From positions 22,549,608 through 22,613,607 of the forward strand of contig NC_088300.1 of assembly GCF_032854445.1 (NCBI RefSeq): DNA of 64,000 nt, given 5' to 3'. Position 1 is the first letter of the stretch, and every line of letters starts with the position of its first letter. The position numbers were made by a program, and so were the translations under genes. The notes beneath the pieces were generated by a model. The model had not been told where the DNA came from, searched no databases, and saw nothing but the letters and a program-made list of their open reading frames with translations. Source of the DNA: Liolophura sinensis (taxonomy: Eukaryota; Mollusca; Polyplacophora; Chitonida; Chitonidae). Shown here piece by piece: positions 22,891 to 47,100 of this stretch.

Positions 22891-23456
22891 GTTGCTTGGG
22901 TTATAATGACACCATCTTATTACATAGAAATTTGTCATCGATTATAAAATAGTTTTCCAAAGACTTGCCCAGCTATTCACAAAGATGCAGTATGAATAGT
23001 GTAACCCGTCTCCTTACGCCTGGGCTGCATCAGCCACATTGGTGGCCTATTAAAATGGTTTCAAAGTAGGGTGTGGGGGCTGTCACAAGTGAGGTAAGGT
23101 TCTGGAGTCCCTTTTAATTTGTTCAAACAGATTCATCCACTGTAATTTTATTGGTCAGATATTTAATCTAGGGAAAAGCGATTATGGCATTATCGAAAAT
23201 TCGTATCAGAAATTTTGAAATTTGCAAAATCTGATGTTTTGTGAAGCCATGCCTGTATGTTTTTTAGCACAAAGAACTTTAGTATATCAAGTTTGCCTAA
23301 GTTTTTATTGTAGTGCTTGATAGGAATTCCCTTTTGCTATTTTGCAGATGCCTCTTTAGCTCCCCGTTCAGATGAGTTCCATCTTAGCATCTTAGTGGCT
23401 GAAATATTGCTGTTGTGGTGTTAAGCCATAATTATTCATGCATTCATTCATTAAGA
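22891..23456 (+). mobile_element. Dispersed element B, copy 2, longest copy
   Basis: The first 290 bp match 18370-18660. The second half (GATGTTTTGTGAAGCCATGC, GATAGGAATTCCCTTTTG, then GTGTTAAGCCATAAT with CATTCATT tail) matches 32570-32788. This pairing defines an element of about 0.5 kb with an ATTC-rich tail and no coding frame. It is probably a SINE or the 3' part of a LINE; which one is not settled. Confidence 0.85.
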
Positions 23457-23843
23457 CTGCCTAGGTGGCCTAGTGGGCAGAGTGTCCATCTTGAAAGTGG
23501 GAGACCCGGGATTAAACCTGGGTTGGGTCGTACCAAAGACTTTCAAAATGGTACCTGTTGCTGCTTCGCTTGGCACTCAGCACTCAGCACTCAGCACTGA
23601 GAGGTTAGAGCAAGTAAAGAGACTGGTCAGCCAGGCGTCAGTATAGTGTGACTGTGTGGGGTCTCCTGTCCCGTGTCGCCATGATACTTTAGTGGCGGCA
23701 GCACTTTGGTGACATGGATCGCCCTATCACAAGAAAACACAGTGTATATACATGCTCCTTGTTGTCGTATGTCTGAAAAATTGTTAAGTACGACGTTATA
23801 CCCCAAGCATTCATTCGTTCATTTATTCATTCATTCATTCATT
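23457..23843 (+). mobile_element. tRNA-type SINE, family 2-like
   Basis: The head CTAGGTGGCCTAGTGGGCAG and GGGATTAAACCTGGGTTGGG resemble tRNA A and B boxes. The body has CGCTTGGCACTCAGC and three short CACTCAG repeats; the end is GTACGACGTTATACCCCAAG with an ATTC tail. It sits directly on the ATTC tail of element B. Confidence 0.8.
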
Positions 23844-24120
23844 GCTGGGCTGCAATACATCGGTTCTTGAATGTGGCATATACGCCTCATCCTGAACAAA
23901 TGAATAAAAAGAGTTTTGTGATTTAATGTATTTTACTGAACCAGCAATATCCTGCATATGAAAAATGATCTGCACTTAACATAATGATATGCATGCAGCA
24001 GTACAAGTATATGGTTACATGGTAATATATGAAAACAAGAATCTTTTGCTGCCAAAATTCCACTCGGGGGATTTGGGGGGGAAGGGGGAGTCCATTTCTC
24101 GAGTTACAAGAAGATGACTG

Positions 24121-33479
<9,359 letters not shown>

Positions 33480-36400
33480 CTTGTCAACTCGGCATCATTC
33501 TTATATTCCCGTACCTCACAATTTGACCTTTGACCCGCAGAAAGTACCGTGAAGTACCTTTTATTTGATTGAATGTTTTTGTTAGGTTGATGTATGCGTG
33601 TTGACGCGAGTGATTTTACTTCTACAAGTTTGTTAATGGTTTTGGATTTGTAGACTGCAGGGCCCATCTGCATGATGTACAGTATACTACAAGTATCCAA
33701 AATTATAGGCCTACCGTATAGGCAGTTAACAGTACACCAGATAAAAATGCAATGTAAGTAAATGCACCTGTTCATCAAGTTATGTACACCTACTTGTATA
33801 AAATTATCGACACGAGAAAAATTGTGCAAATATGACTGCAGCTTGTGTTTAGTTACCGCCAAAAAAGACGCATATAATGTCTACATGCACAAGGGGAGTA
33901 AATCCTGTGGAACAGCAGAACATTCATGTCAGTCACAACGTGTTATTCCAAGACTCACAAGCTTTGCTCTTTTTTGAGTATCTGACATGCCTAATACCAA
34001 ATTATACAGAGCCACAAACATAAAGTATTTATTTTATGGCCTTAATGTATCCTTAAAAATGTAAAATACCCCACTCTTGGCCCATAGTAAATTGTTCCAT
34101 CTGCGATTAATTCTTTGGGCATTTCTGGCAGTTAGATCCGAGATTTGTTTGATTCTTTCCAGCTTATCTTTCAGAAATTGGGGTTTTGAATTGAAGCCAG
34201 TAAGAGCATAAAGTAACAGAAATGATTTGCTGCCAAACTTGTGGTTTTAAAAATGCTTTCAACATTATTTTGTTCTTACATGTATCATGACTTTTTCTCT
34301 GACAGGATGGAGATGCCTCACTGGAGCGCTGTGCTGAAGACACCCGGCATGATGCTCCACGGCCACAATAGACTCTGGGCTGGACAGTAGATCTGTTTGC
34401 CTGATCCCCTTGTGCAATGTCGTTTTCATCCGTTTATATCACAGTTCGTCAGTTTAAGTCATATGTGTCGAAGGAAAGAACAGCATTACAATTATTTTGG
34501 ATATCATGCACCTTTTTGGTGGAAATATTTTTTCTCAAAAGCACATCAGCTTACATGGTTCTGTTTGGATTTGAAGGTTTGATGTTCATGGCCACAAACC
34601 ATCTCAGTGCCAAGGTATTGAATTTGTGAACATTCAACCTTGTGTTATAAGTCCACATGAAGATCAAAAGTATGACAAGAGCTAAAATGATTTCATTTGC
34701 TTCACTGAAGAATATTTACATAACTGCAATCAGGTCTATGTGTAAAGAAAAACTGGAGTATACCTCTGACCTGTCCATTGTCCAAGGAGCATGAGCTACA
34801 CTTGAACATGTTGCCTCTTTGGTCAAGGGTCTGACAGACTCAGCGAGCTGGTGCTTTATCCATTTGAACCTTGCAGTGTAAAAATGTCATTTGTGTGATA
34901 GCAGTCATTTTTATGGGTGAAGGAATCCCCATTACCCGAACAGGACCATGTACCAGAGCCAACCAAACAGCCACCAGTATAGATCAAGGTTAATTAAACT
35001 TGGTTATCAAGCATTACTTGATGCAGCGTCTGGCATGTTTTGAATTCAAATTTGGGCCGTCATCACCACATCTCGCCAAAAGTTTGAATTCAAAATATGC
35101 TGGACATTGCATCGAGTAAGATTGGCTTGCTCGATTCAAAGATTTAACAGCTTGATTACTTTTGTGAACGATGGTTCACTGAGGTTTCCTTTCACGTGTC
35201 TACACTTCAGTGTAGGAATCCTACATGGATGGGTTAAATTGTGAAGGTCAGTGACATTTTCCAAAGGCAGTGAACCTGAGCAGTGCATAATGAGTGGTTA
35301 GCCAGCTTGAGCTACCACTGGTATGGTAAATGGTTAATCACCTGGAATGATCAATGGGAAGACTCTAAATATCAGCTTAAGACTCTGGGCTCTGCGCACC
35401 AGTTTTATGAAAAGGGAGTGAAGTAGAGAGTAACACCTGGATAATAGTTGGGTATCTGATGTAGCTTTATTCCATCAATGGGTATATCTCCAGCAATCAA
35501 ATGAATCTGGTATACGCTTTGCAGGGAACAGACAATGAAAGCCATATTTAACAGATTGACAATAAAAGCAATATGTGTATTTTCAATGGATGGACCATCC
35601 AAATAAAGACATATTTTTCTGAAACTCAATTAATGTACATGACATAAGAAATGTTGTGAAACTGTAGGACTCAGTGCACTTGTACCTGCATATCATTTGG
35701 TGATTCAATTTAGTGATTAATTGATTAACGGTACTGACAACTATATTTTGTAACTCGTGAGTTTTGAGTCCTGAAAAGATCACCATGCAAATATAAATTA
35801 TAAAACTGCGGATCCATTACAATATAAATTTGAACTTTCCTTACTGGTGCTGTAGTGCTGTAATGAAGTACTCTGATACTGAAGTGATGGTCACTAAGGT
35901 TTCTCTTTACCTTGCCAGCAAGAATAAAGGTACATTGTAATTGGTTTCTCAGCATGAACTTTGCAGATGTTAGCTCCCCTGAAAGCTGCCCTCCAAACCT
36001 TTGGGGTAATTTATAAAGCGTACACATCAGGACTATCAAAATGTATACATTTACATACATATATTTACATATACATATACATACATGTATGTATATGTAC
36101 TAAAAAGTAGAGGATTAAAGTTGTGATTACAGCTATGTACAAGACTATGATCTCGACTTTTGTTCTAACTTGTCCATTATCACTCAACCATATGTCAAAT
36201 ATATTACAAGTTACCAGAGGTATCTCAACACGGTATATACAAAACTAAAGTAGGATCAATCATTATTACAAAAATTATTTCAAAACTGGTCTATCTCACA
36301 GATCTGTTAGAGGGTACATGTAAGTCTTTCAAACATCATTTTTAGATCAAGCACACAGGAAAAAAATCAGGCAACGTTAGTATAGGAATCTTGAGGTATT

Positions 36401-38178
36401 CATTTGATAATTTAAACTCTCCATTCCCCTAACCCTTAAACAAAGCAAAGAAAGAAAAAAAGAACAAAAACTACCATGACAGAAACATTTCAAACTGACT
36501 GGAATGCCAATGTAAGAATCAACTGTCACTAAATAAGGCAAAATGTGGCTTTGTACAAGTAGTTCTTTGAAAACCGTTCAAACTGATTTTTTGTCTAGAT
36601 GCATAATGGAACCACTATTTAAAAACAAATTTGTTTGAGCTACTTTTCATCTTGAGTTTAAAGAGACTTACCTAACCAACAAATTATCGATGCAAATAAA
36701 AATTTCGATATGTGACATGAAAATGACCAATCCTCACCATCATGACTTTCGAAAGAGACCGGACTGGCTTTTAGTACAGCAACAGAATAAGATATTACCA
36801 ATACACATTCACAAGGTAATCTGTCCTGTTATAAACTGCCACAGGTAAAATCTCCACATATAAACTTCCTCTGTGCAGGAACTAAGCTTCATACACATTC
36901 ATCTGATAACAAAACAAAATGGCGAAGCGAATCTCAAGACAATATAAAGAATAAAAAGCTGGATAGAATTAAAAGTTTGTGATGAATGTAAAAACAATTA
37001 AACCTGAAGCACTAGACATAAAAGTACACGGCAACACTAAAAACACAAGCGGGTTAATTAAAAATATATTCACAGTTTAAAAATTGAGTTTTAAAACCAT
37101 GATATCTCACTTGCGCACCTCATCAGGTAAAATCACCTGTATTTTCTGCGTAGACTTGTGACGCTATGAAATGCTGTGTTTTCATGATAATGGAATTAAA
37201 TGTACACATATGAAGCAAGTGCTATACACTTCTGTTCAACTGGACCGTCTCAACCTAGTCTCTATCAGTGGCAGGATACTTCATGATGGATATGTATATA
37301 ATATATATATATATTTTTTTTGCATTAGATCAAGACAGCAATGTAACAGACTAATGCCAAGCACAACCGTTTTTCACCAGTACTACTGACACTAGCCTCT
37401 ACGTCCTTGAAAGCCAGCACTTCCACTACCATATCAGGGTACATATAAAGAGCATATGAATCGGCACGCCAAAGCGCACCTATTTGGAAATTTGGATTTG
37501 CTTTGTCCTTGTTGTGATACAAACTCGGCAATTTGGAATTAGGATTAATCACAAAATTTTCTTATTGTTTTGAGGGAAATCATCATATCACATCACAAGT
37601 CTTCCTCAGTTGAAACTCCTAAATGGATTATAGTTGATTACCCAATCCACTCAGTGGAAAGCAAAAACTAAGCAAAATCAAATCTTCAGTAATTCTGCAA
37701 CTTATTCATACTTTGTACAATATATTCTGTCTGTGTAAATAAAGTCAACATGTTAGTATCTTACATGTATTAAAATGTTAAAAGAGCTGGTGTATAAAAC
37801 CATGTCTACAATGTAACCTACCTGAATACAAGAGAAGTGGGTAAAATACTTTGATTATGGTTTGCTAAAAATATGTCATCTCAGTCTGAAGACAACTTCA
37901 GCGCACAAAATAGGAGATCACAAGTTGGTTTAATAAAAATTCGATTGTCAGTTTACATGTAAGAGCACATTTATCAACAGCAGATCAGAGCACATGGAAA
38001 ATGTCAGTCTAGCATCAACAGCCCGATACTTTCACTGGTGACAACAATCTATCAAGAGTTCTGTCCCTTAGTCCATAGACACCACCACCATCCAAAATGC
38101 TGCATACACAAATGATGCACAAGCCAAATTTTTTGCTGAATCACCAAGTTTTTACATACAAAAAATGGAAAGATGAAG
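33480..38178. other. Interval between PTGR2 and numb; includes the numb 3' untranslated region
   Basis: The left part must hold the PTGR2 promoter, with no clear TATA seen. The right part (below 38179) is the 3' flank of numb; a minus-strand ATTAAA at about 37934-37929 and an AATAAA at about 35471 are the only poly(A)-like sites I noticed. One exon-like block (34306-34390) is listed separately. Dinucleotide and palindromic TA-rich runs occur at 36055-36100 and 37290-37320. No repeat copy of the main families was seen. Confidence 0.5.
34306..34390 (+). other. Orphan GC-rich exon-like block
   Basis: A sharply GC-rich 85-bp block in AT-rich DNA begins right after an acceptor-like tract (TTTTTCTCTGACAG). 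One frame reads MEMPHWSAVLKTPGMMLHGH, then NRLWAGQ and a stop. It could be the last exon of an unrecognised plus-strand gene or of an untracked transcript starting near the PTGR2 promoter. I could not find partner exons or recognise the peptide. Confidence 0.3.
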
Positions 38179-41100
38179 TCATAACTTTACTTCAAACGTC
38201 TTCACACTTTTTGAACTATTAAATGGATTTGTGTTCTGTTTGTTTGCAGACTTGGCCGCCCATGCCACATCAAATGGATCGACTACTTGTTGCTGGGAGG
38301 GGCTTGTAACTCCGCCTGCACCCCATGCTCCCACACTACCGTTTTGCTGAAAGCTTCGCTGATTGGCCATCTGAAGTAGAGTGGGACGCTGGTTTTGCTG
38401 ATGCCAGCTGGTCATTGACAGCTCACTGGTATCTATGGAATGGCTACGGGAGTGCTGGCTATAGTTTGTTCGCTGTGGTATAGGAGGCTGTCCCAGTGAA
38501 GTCTGGCGATCGTAACCATGGTAATGTGACGTTCCATTAATGCTACCCGCAGTGCGCACGTTGCTGTTTGGCGAAGTGAAGGGATTTGATGATGACTGCG
38601 GGGAGGGTGAGGTGGAAGCTTGTAACCAGAACTCAGCGTTAGAGACTCTCCCCGGGGGAGATGTGGTGGTCCTAGCAGTCTGGGCCCATGGGTTGGTGTC
38701 TCGTAATGGTGAGGCGTGGCGCGTTTGCTGAGTAACATGGGGCGAGTAACCTGCACAAACACAAACACGCAAGGCTTAGTTATATAAGACACACTTTTTC
38801 AGTCATTGGGTAAGAAACATATAGAAGTGTAGAATTTGGGTTGAGCCCAACACTTACTGCATAATGTTCAAAAGACTTACTTATATCTACATACACTTTA
38901 TCTAAATTTACGTTTTATCCAGTGTTTTCCCTCCTGAAACCATCTAGGAGGTTAAGAGATAAACACCACAAAAGTTTACAAGTGTATGTTTTCCTAAACA
39001 GTCTGGTCAAAGGCAGGTGGTTTCAATCATAACCAACCAAGTCATCTCATGAGTGACGCCATCTTATAAAAGTCTGCTACGGTAAACTTGACTGACCTTG
39101 AGGAACTTGTCGGTGTTGGAATGAGGAGGAAGTCGAGGTACTGGCTGGGTTGTAAAGCCGTGACGTGTTGGAGCTACGGGGTGCGGCTGCAAATGGGTCG
39201 TCAGTGCTAAGGGCGCTTAGCCCTTGGGTCAGTTGTTGACACATCTGTGAAATGCTGTCCTGATTCTGCTGCTCATGGGACGGGGACACCTCCTGGATAG
39301 GGCTGCCCACTGTGAATGACCATAAAAACATATATACATGTACACATAAAGCCGTAACTGTCACAAGTGTGATTTGTTCCTACTGTAGATTTGTGTGGCA
39401 GGCTTTATTTTATAAATAATCCCTGCTAGGAGAATGGGTTGTGAATGTTGGTAAGCGTGTGGCTTACTGAGGGCACAAGCCCATCAACTGATCTCAATTT
39501 GAACTGGCCTTTACATGTCCGAGGTGTTCAGGCTTTTATAAGTTTGGTGAACTGCATCGCTCATCATTCACACACTGCTGAGACTGCGTCCGCCTTTAGT
39601 CAGTGTTATCAGGGCACCACCAGAAGAAGAAAAACTTGGAGTTCTGATGCAGGTTTTTTTTTTTTTTGTGGTATGTATAGAGCATTTGTAACAACTTTAC
39701 ACATACTTCGGCCGTGCTATATTGTTGTATACTGTACATAATGTTGTAAAGGCGGCCAGTTGACAGTGGTGAGTGGTCTATCCTCAGGTATGTGTCTGCC
39801 GCAATTTTCATGAGCTTGTTAGCATCCGTTAGTCATTTAACCATTGTGGCTTGTAAACTATTTGCTTATTAAATTGATGCAATAAGTATGATATAAATAT
39901 ATTGACCTGGATTTACTGTAACCAACATTAGTCGAACATGTAGCGCTAATGTGTATTAGTACTCTGCCGACTATATTTCTGTGGAGTTATAGGTGGTTTT
40001 ATTATCATTTCTCCCTTCAAACTGCTCTATTACGGCCATACGGACAGGGGACGTTTCCGATGCATGCTCCTTAGATCAGCTCGACGGCTGTATGAAAACG
40101 TCCTCCGAGAGCCACTAGAAAATCCTATTCTGTAGTAAGTGTATTGTCTTTTACAGTGACTTTTTTTTTTAATTTTTTTCTTTTCATGTTTTTATTATGT
40201 ACTTGTAATTACCTTCGTCTGTACCTTGTGAATAAATGTTAATATTTGTCTTGCATTCAGTAGTTTTCATGTCTAATTGTCTCCATTCCTTTCCCAAGTT
40301 CTGTCAGCTGTCTAGTTAATTTTTGTTTGTAATGTCACTGCTGACGTGACAATAACACCTTTTTCCACTAAGAGGACATGAATAACACTTGTGTCTTGAT
40401 TTTACTCACAAAATGAACCATTTAGGCCAAGAACTAACAAAAAAAAAAAGAGAAAAAAAAAACAGGGCTTGATTCTCAGTTTTCTTCAATGAATGTGAAT
40501 CTTTTGTCATGCCAATGTATTCAAATGACATGTCCCGAAAATGGCACTCGGTGAATATTACCAGAAATCCACCCACCAAATAAACTAGTACCATTTAGAC
40601 CATGAAGCTGTTGTAACCAATCACTTGCTGAATACTCACCTCCACCAGGTGTATTTTCCGGTGACTCCAGTATTGCATTCTGTCGCTGTAACGTCGATGG
40701 GAGATCACTAAGCCGTAGAGACAAAGTTCTCTTGAACGGGGAGGAGGCCTCTTGCAGCTTTGAAAACCCCCTAAAAGAGCCTTGTCTCTGGAGTAAAGAG
40801 GCAGAGGCATGAGGTCTCTGGACAGCGTATGGATTCTCTGTCTTCTTCGCTGGGGCAGGAGCCTCTGTAACCATGGAGGACAAAGGAAAATGGTTAGAGC
40901 AAACGCATGTATCTTCATAAATCTTTTTCTGACAATGCAATTCTCAATAACTCAATTCAACTTCTTTCCTAAGTAGCCTGCTGATCATACTCAAGATTTT
41001 GAGAAATTTTCATAGTGGTTGAAACAAATATACTAGGTGTAGTTTGGTCGGTAAACGTAGAATACTCACAATGCCGAGTAGTTATCCAACTACCAAACAC

Positions 41101-44100
41101 ATTTATTTCCCCTTGCAGTTATGCAGTCGGCCAGAACAGCTACTAGCAACACTACCCTGGGCTGCTTTTGGGGTGATCTTTACAATACATTATATTTTAC
41201 TCTTCTAGGATATTGCACCACAAATAGGCCACATGTGATATACTCTACTTGCCCTAAAAATTAACCCGTAGAAATGCATATTCAGAGGCACATAGAGGTT
41301 ATATTACTTTCTTTATTAGTAGGGGGCTATCCTACCTCCTAATAATACCACAAAACACCTTTCTAAGATCAATAGAACTCTCCGACTCAGGCAAAATGAA
41401 TACTTTGTCATGGAGCAAATACTGGGTCAAATAAAGTGTGTCATATTAGCAGAAGACTAGTCTCTATTAAACTTCATGTAAGGCTACATAAGACAGCACT
41501 GTAGACTGCTTACTGAAACCAAGTCCCTGTAACAATGACAGCAGAGCAATCCTGATGATTCCATGTTTAAGTATGGGATTAAACCCATCTAAGGCCCTTA
41601 ACTCCTCTGACCAAAGATATAAAATATTAGCCCCTTGGCCACTTGGCCATGGCTCACTCCACATCTTCATATCAGACAGAGAATTAACATTGAAATCTGG
41701 AATGTCGTATGTAATTCGAAGGATTCAGAGGTGACCATAAGACGACTAATGTCTAAGCTACATGTAATGTGCAGCTAATTCAATCAATCCTATTTAGGAC
41801 ATTCTTCATTAACCAAGGTACTGAATTTTGCATATAGATAATTTAACAATCACTAATCTTTTGAATTGCTGTAGACACAACAAAATATAGAACAGCTAAG
41901 GTGGATATCTAATGTAATTTGGCCAGTAAAGAATACCCACAAAAAAAAAAAGGGTAGTTATCCAACTACCAAACAGATTTATCTCCCCTTTCAACTTTTG
42001 CAGTTGGCCAGAACAGCTGACCGCCAACATCCTGGGCTGCTTTTAGGGTGGCTTTTTACAAGGATTGAGAGTGTTCATGTTACACCCCTCAATGGCTCAA
42101 GCACAATGCATTATATTGCCCTCTACCAAGATGCTGCATTACTTGTGACCCAACCTTTCAACTGGTTTACAAGAAGAATTTCAAAAATTATACTGTGAAC
42201 AAATGAACACCCCACGCTCCAACAAAGGTCGACATACACAGGGGCATATCTGGGAAAAATTATATGAACCTATGTGTAATGTGAAAATCTTTCAGCTGTT
42301 TTGAATATAGATCATATATTTAAAGTTTTTAATTCTACATCATTTCCTTTCTAAATTAATGAAATATTTCCCCACCTATTTATTATTTATAGGAACCATT
42401 TCCTGGATACATCATAAATCCATATTTGGTCACCAAACATGCCTGTGCAGTTAATATTATAATTTACTGAGTTACATGTAATAGAAAGTTGAGAAGGGTC
42501 CAAACACCTTTTCGAATTTTAAAACAACGCGTTTTGTCATGCATGCAACATAAATCCGGAGTGGACAAAATGCAGGCACATAATATATAAACATAACAAC
42601 ACCCTTTAGTATTAAGGATGTTGAAAATTTAGCCTGAAACAGCTTAATGGTTTGTATGAGTTCCTGTGTTTAAAGCTGCTGCACAAAGTTGTGCTCTTAC
42701 GAGAGATGTATGGAATGATTTGCTTACCACCAGCTCTGCTAAGTTCTTTATAAATTTTTATTTGAAATTTTGAATGTATTGAAAACTTTTGAAGATAAGT
42801 CTTAGTAAATCACATGATGTGATAAACTTTGCCAACGATTCCATTACAACAGAATTTTTATGCAGCATACATGTAGTTTGACCGGTAAATGTACACAGCC
42901 CACAATACAGGGCAGTTATCCAACTACCAAACAGTTTTATCTCCCCTTGCAGTTTTTACAGTTGGCCAGAACAGCAACCAATAAAACTATTCTGGGCTGC
43001 TTTAGGGTTTGGTCTTTCCAGCAATATTTAGCTTAGCTCATCCCGTACATGAAGGACAATAATTATTTAGGCAAATTTCATTACAATGTTATTATGATTA
43101 ATTTATTTATCTGATTGGTTTACGCCGTACTCAAGAGTATTTCACCTGGACGATGGAGGCCAGTATTTTGGTGGGTGGAAACCGGGCAGAGCCCAAGGGA
43201 AACCCACGACCATCTGCAGGGTGCTGACAGACCTTCCCACGTACGGCCGGAGAGGAAGCCAGTATGACCTGGACTTGAACTCACAGCGACGGCATTGGTG
43301 AGAGGCTTCTGGGTCATTACGCTGCGCTAGCGCGCTAACCAACTGAGCCACGGAGGCCCCAATGTTATTATGATGTCACTATCTCTACAATGTTACTAGC
43401 ATAAATGTACATAGCTGGAACATTTTTCTGGGTTGTTTTCCTGAATTCCTGATATTAAATCTTTTGTTTCTCAGGAAAATGTCTGCTGAACCATCTGTGA
43501 TATTTTGACATGTTATGGCTCACTCAATCTACTGTAATTCTTAACCTTTTCGCATGTTTAAGCAGTCAGAATAATACCTTATTCCACAACATAAAGGCCC
43601 CAATTTTATCGAAAATGGACAAAACAACGCAACTGAAAACTGGATCTGTAGTTTCTCATGGTTAAGTCACGTATTAAATTCAATATGAAGAGCCTTTATA
43701 CAAACCTATGCCCGCAAGGACAAATAAATAAAACTACACGTGTGTTGACATTTTCTGTTATATACATGTATATTTGTATGCTGAAGTGTTGTTACCACTG
43801 AAACACACAAATAAACCATTATTATTTGTCATATACTGTAAATCTTCAACATCTAAAGCACTTCTTTCAGTGGAATGTATGCATACAATTAATATAAAAA
43901 TTACACCAAAAATGATTTATTTGAGCTACAAGCTTCATAAAACTGTGCAAATTATTTCTCTACACCCCATAGCTCTCAGAAAGTTTCAAAATATTGGTTC
44001 CAGAAGTGGTTGAAAAGGATGAAGAATTAGGGTAAACATAAACTATTATTTGGCACTGAACTGTTCTTACCTGCGATGATAGCACTCTGAGGGTCGGCTA

Positions 44101-47100
44101 TTCTCTCTGTCATCGTGGTTTGCCTGAAGGAGCCAGTCCTGGAGAAGCTGGTCCTCTCAGGGTTGTACGTCACAGTGACCCCAGACTCCTTGTCTCGCTT
44201 CTGCTTCTTCTCCAGACAGATGGCAAATGCACAGCCCACCGCATGGCTCAGGCGTTCTCCCTGTCAAAGTGGATAAAAACTCATGACATGCCACATCGTC
44301 ATCATCAAAAAACAAGTCTTCCTTTTTTAAATGGAAATTGCTACTTTTTCAGATAAGAATAAAGATGTTTTGTTATCCATAGCACAAAAAAGATATCACA
44401 ATAATAAAAACTAAGATTGAAACTGAATAAAATGTTTCAAGTTTTTTAATTCCACGAGAACAAAACTGTTGTCATTATTAAAGTAAATGTTACAATTCAA
44501 TAAGCCAACCTCTTACACATGAAAGCATGGAAAAACATTTATTGTTTCTGTTAAAATGAGAAGGAAGGTGAAAACGAGGAAACAGAAATGGTATAAAATA
44601 TAACACAATTTTATCAGACAGGTAAAACACAAACATCAAACTAAATGGTGAGGTTATCTAGATTTGTTTGGGTGTCCAATATCTACATAAAATAACTTCA
44701 TCTGACAAGGAAATGTAATCCTATGAGAAATAAACAAGATTTACAAGTACATGCCAAGGTGTAAACAAACTTCTGAGGTATAACTTGAATACGTAAATGA
44801 TATAAACACAAAAAAATGGAATGACAAGTGGTGTGGAGCTAAAGTGAAACCTTTACAAGTTCAGGGACAGAACTTAATGTGAAATGTTAGTTCAGCTATA
44901 TATGAATCAGTCATAGAGCAGCTATTACCTGAAGTTGACTACACACATAATGAGGGTTTTTCATATGGCACTGATATACCGATACATGCAAATATCTATT
45001 GTGTTGGCTTTATCATGCCCCATGCTTAAGCTTGGGAAGCTGTCAAGTAATAAAAATGTTGTTGTGCTGAAAGTCCTGACTTTTCGGTCATAAGAATAGA
45101 ATTTTTCAGTCGACAGTAATACATGTAAATGGCAACATGACTGTAGTGACAGTCTGAATAGGTTACACTTATAGATGAACATTGTAATAGCTGGTAGCCA
45201 TTTACAGAAATATAACATTAAATTGCACTATAAAGCCTGGCTAAGTGATCACAAATCAAGTTTCAATGGTGAATGGTCAGTAAAGAAAACAGCTGCCTGC
45301 CTCAATCCCACCCGAGCTCATATCTTTTTATTTTTTTAATTATTATTATTTTTTTATATACAGCTTCCAAGAATGTACCTATACACATAGTAATACAGGA
45401 AAATTTCCCCCTGCACTTCTTGCACACAATCCCATTAAGCCTACCATAGAGCAAGTCCGTGGGGAGTGAGGCACCATCTTTATCATGTGCGTAGAATTAG
45501 ACTGTTGTGTCCCTGATATTCTGAGTAAAAACTCCACAAAAATGAGGTGAATTGTGGATTACAGGAGCCATCTGCTAGGCTGAGTTCAATGCACACATCA
45601 CTCTTACCTGGCTTCTCCTAGCAGGGACATAAAGCAACAACCATTATGTGAATACAGCCACACCTGTCATATCTAAAAAAACTTGATGGGTAACATTAGA
45701 AACTTGCTTATTCTTTAACAGCCGGCATGCCAACTGGGTCCTTCTCTAGATGGCAACATCTTCACTGATACCATCTATGGTAGCTTCATTCAGTACATGC
45801 CCTTGGTTGCCTTTTACCAGATCAACGTTTAGCATTAACAGGTAGGAAAACTAAATTTCATCAGTGGTAATATCTAATCATATGTTATTCATGACTTTCT
45901 GTTCACTAGCATTGTCAAGAATATGTAATTCATTACACTGTCAAGAATATGTCATACATTACATCACAGTAAGACTGTGAAACCTAAAACCCTGGCAAAG
46001 CTTGAAAAGTTAGGGGAATGCTAACATCTAAAACGCACTGTGAAAGTGGGAAGATTAGTAAATATATGTTCATAAACCTATCATCATTTGGCAATAGTTC
46101 TGCTCTACCTATTTTCGTCTCAATATAAAACAACAAACATAACGTGAACAGAATGATAAATTTATTGACTGCATGCAGTGTAGATAATCAAGCTTCTCCA
46201 GTGCATGATGAACTGAATGATGGGATAAGGACAGGAATGCTTTGTGTTGCATTAACTTAAATAACAGTTAGATATAAATATTCAAGAAGCAACAAAATCA
46301 AGCCCAAAAAAAAGCTATAAATGGTGCAGGGGGGTTAAAATGGTGAAGCATGCGCCCTGGCCAACAATCATGCCCAAGGGGAGCCAGATGAATGGTACTG
46401 ATGGTTTTGTAATCTCAGACCAAAATATGATGATTATATGCTATAGTGGTGGTGTTAGTCAGCGCTCATGTTAACGATTCTGATGTGCTAATAGCAGTTA
46501 TTTTCAGGGGAAGCAACTCTTCCAGCCAAAGCTGCATTCTAACAAACCTTGGGGATGTTTCCAAACATAACATGTTAACAGCTGCTGGGCTCTGGAGGTC
46601 AAACACGGATCCTGTGTGTTATAAACAGCCATGAGGAGGCGAGGGGGCATGCTTCATGTGTGGTGTGCAGCTTCAAAAGGTGGTAAAAATGAAAAAAATC
46701 TACTGACACTTACGGATTCTTTTACAGCCATGAAACCATGGCACATCCAGCGTCTGGTTGTCCCGTCCCTACAGATGTAGGCGAAACCTTTCTCGTGGTT
46801 ACGATCAGGAGCACAGAATGATACTTTCTCTATTGTCTGGTCCACAATCATGCTCTGAAACAAAGTGAATTTTCTGTCATATTAACTTCATGTCCCAAAC
46901 TTCAATGTTTCTCCATGATTCATGAGAATCACGAGATGGACATTAAAGCGATGATATTCCCCCAGTGATTGAAGAATTTGTCTGTGCATACATCCAAAGT
47001 TAATGCAGTTTACTTCATGTAACTTGAAACCAATATCCTGGTCACCAACAACTTCAGATCATGAAAATGTAAAACTGCACCAAAGTCCAACCATATGTAT

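Noticed and set aside
43120-43351. Minus-strand frames reading [17 protein letters not shown] and relatives, also at 32801, 48061 and 61588
   Set aside because: These are chance translations of the family 1 SINE, repeated wherever the element occurs in that orientation; no protein is implied.
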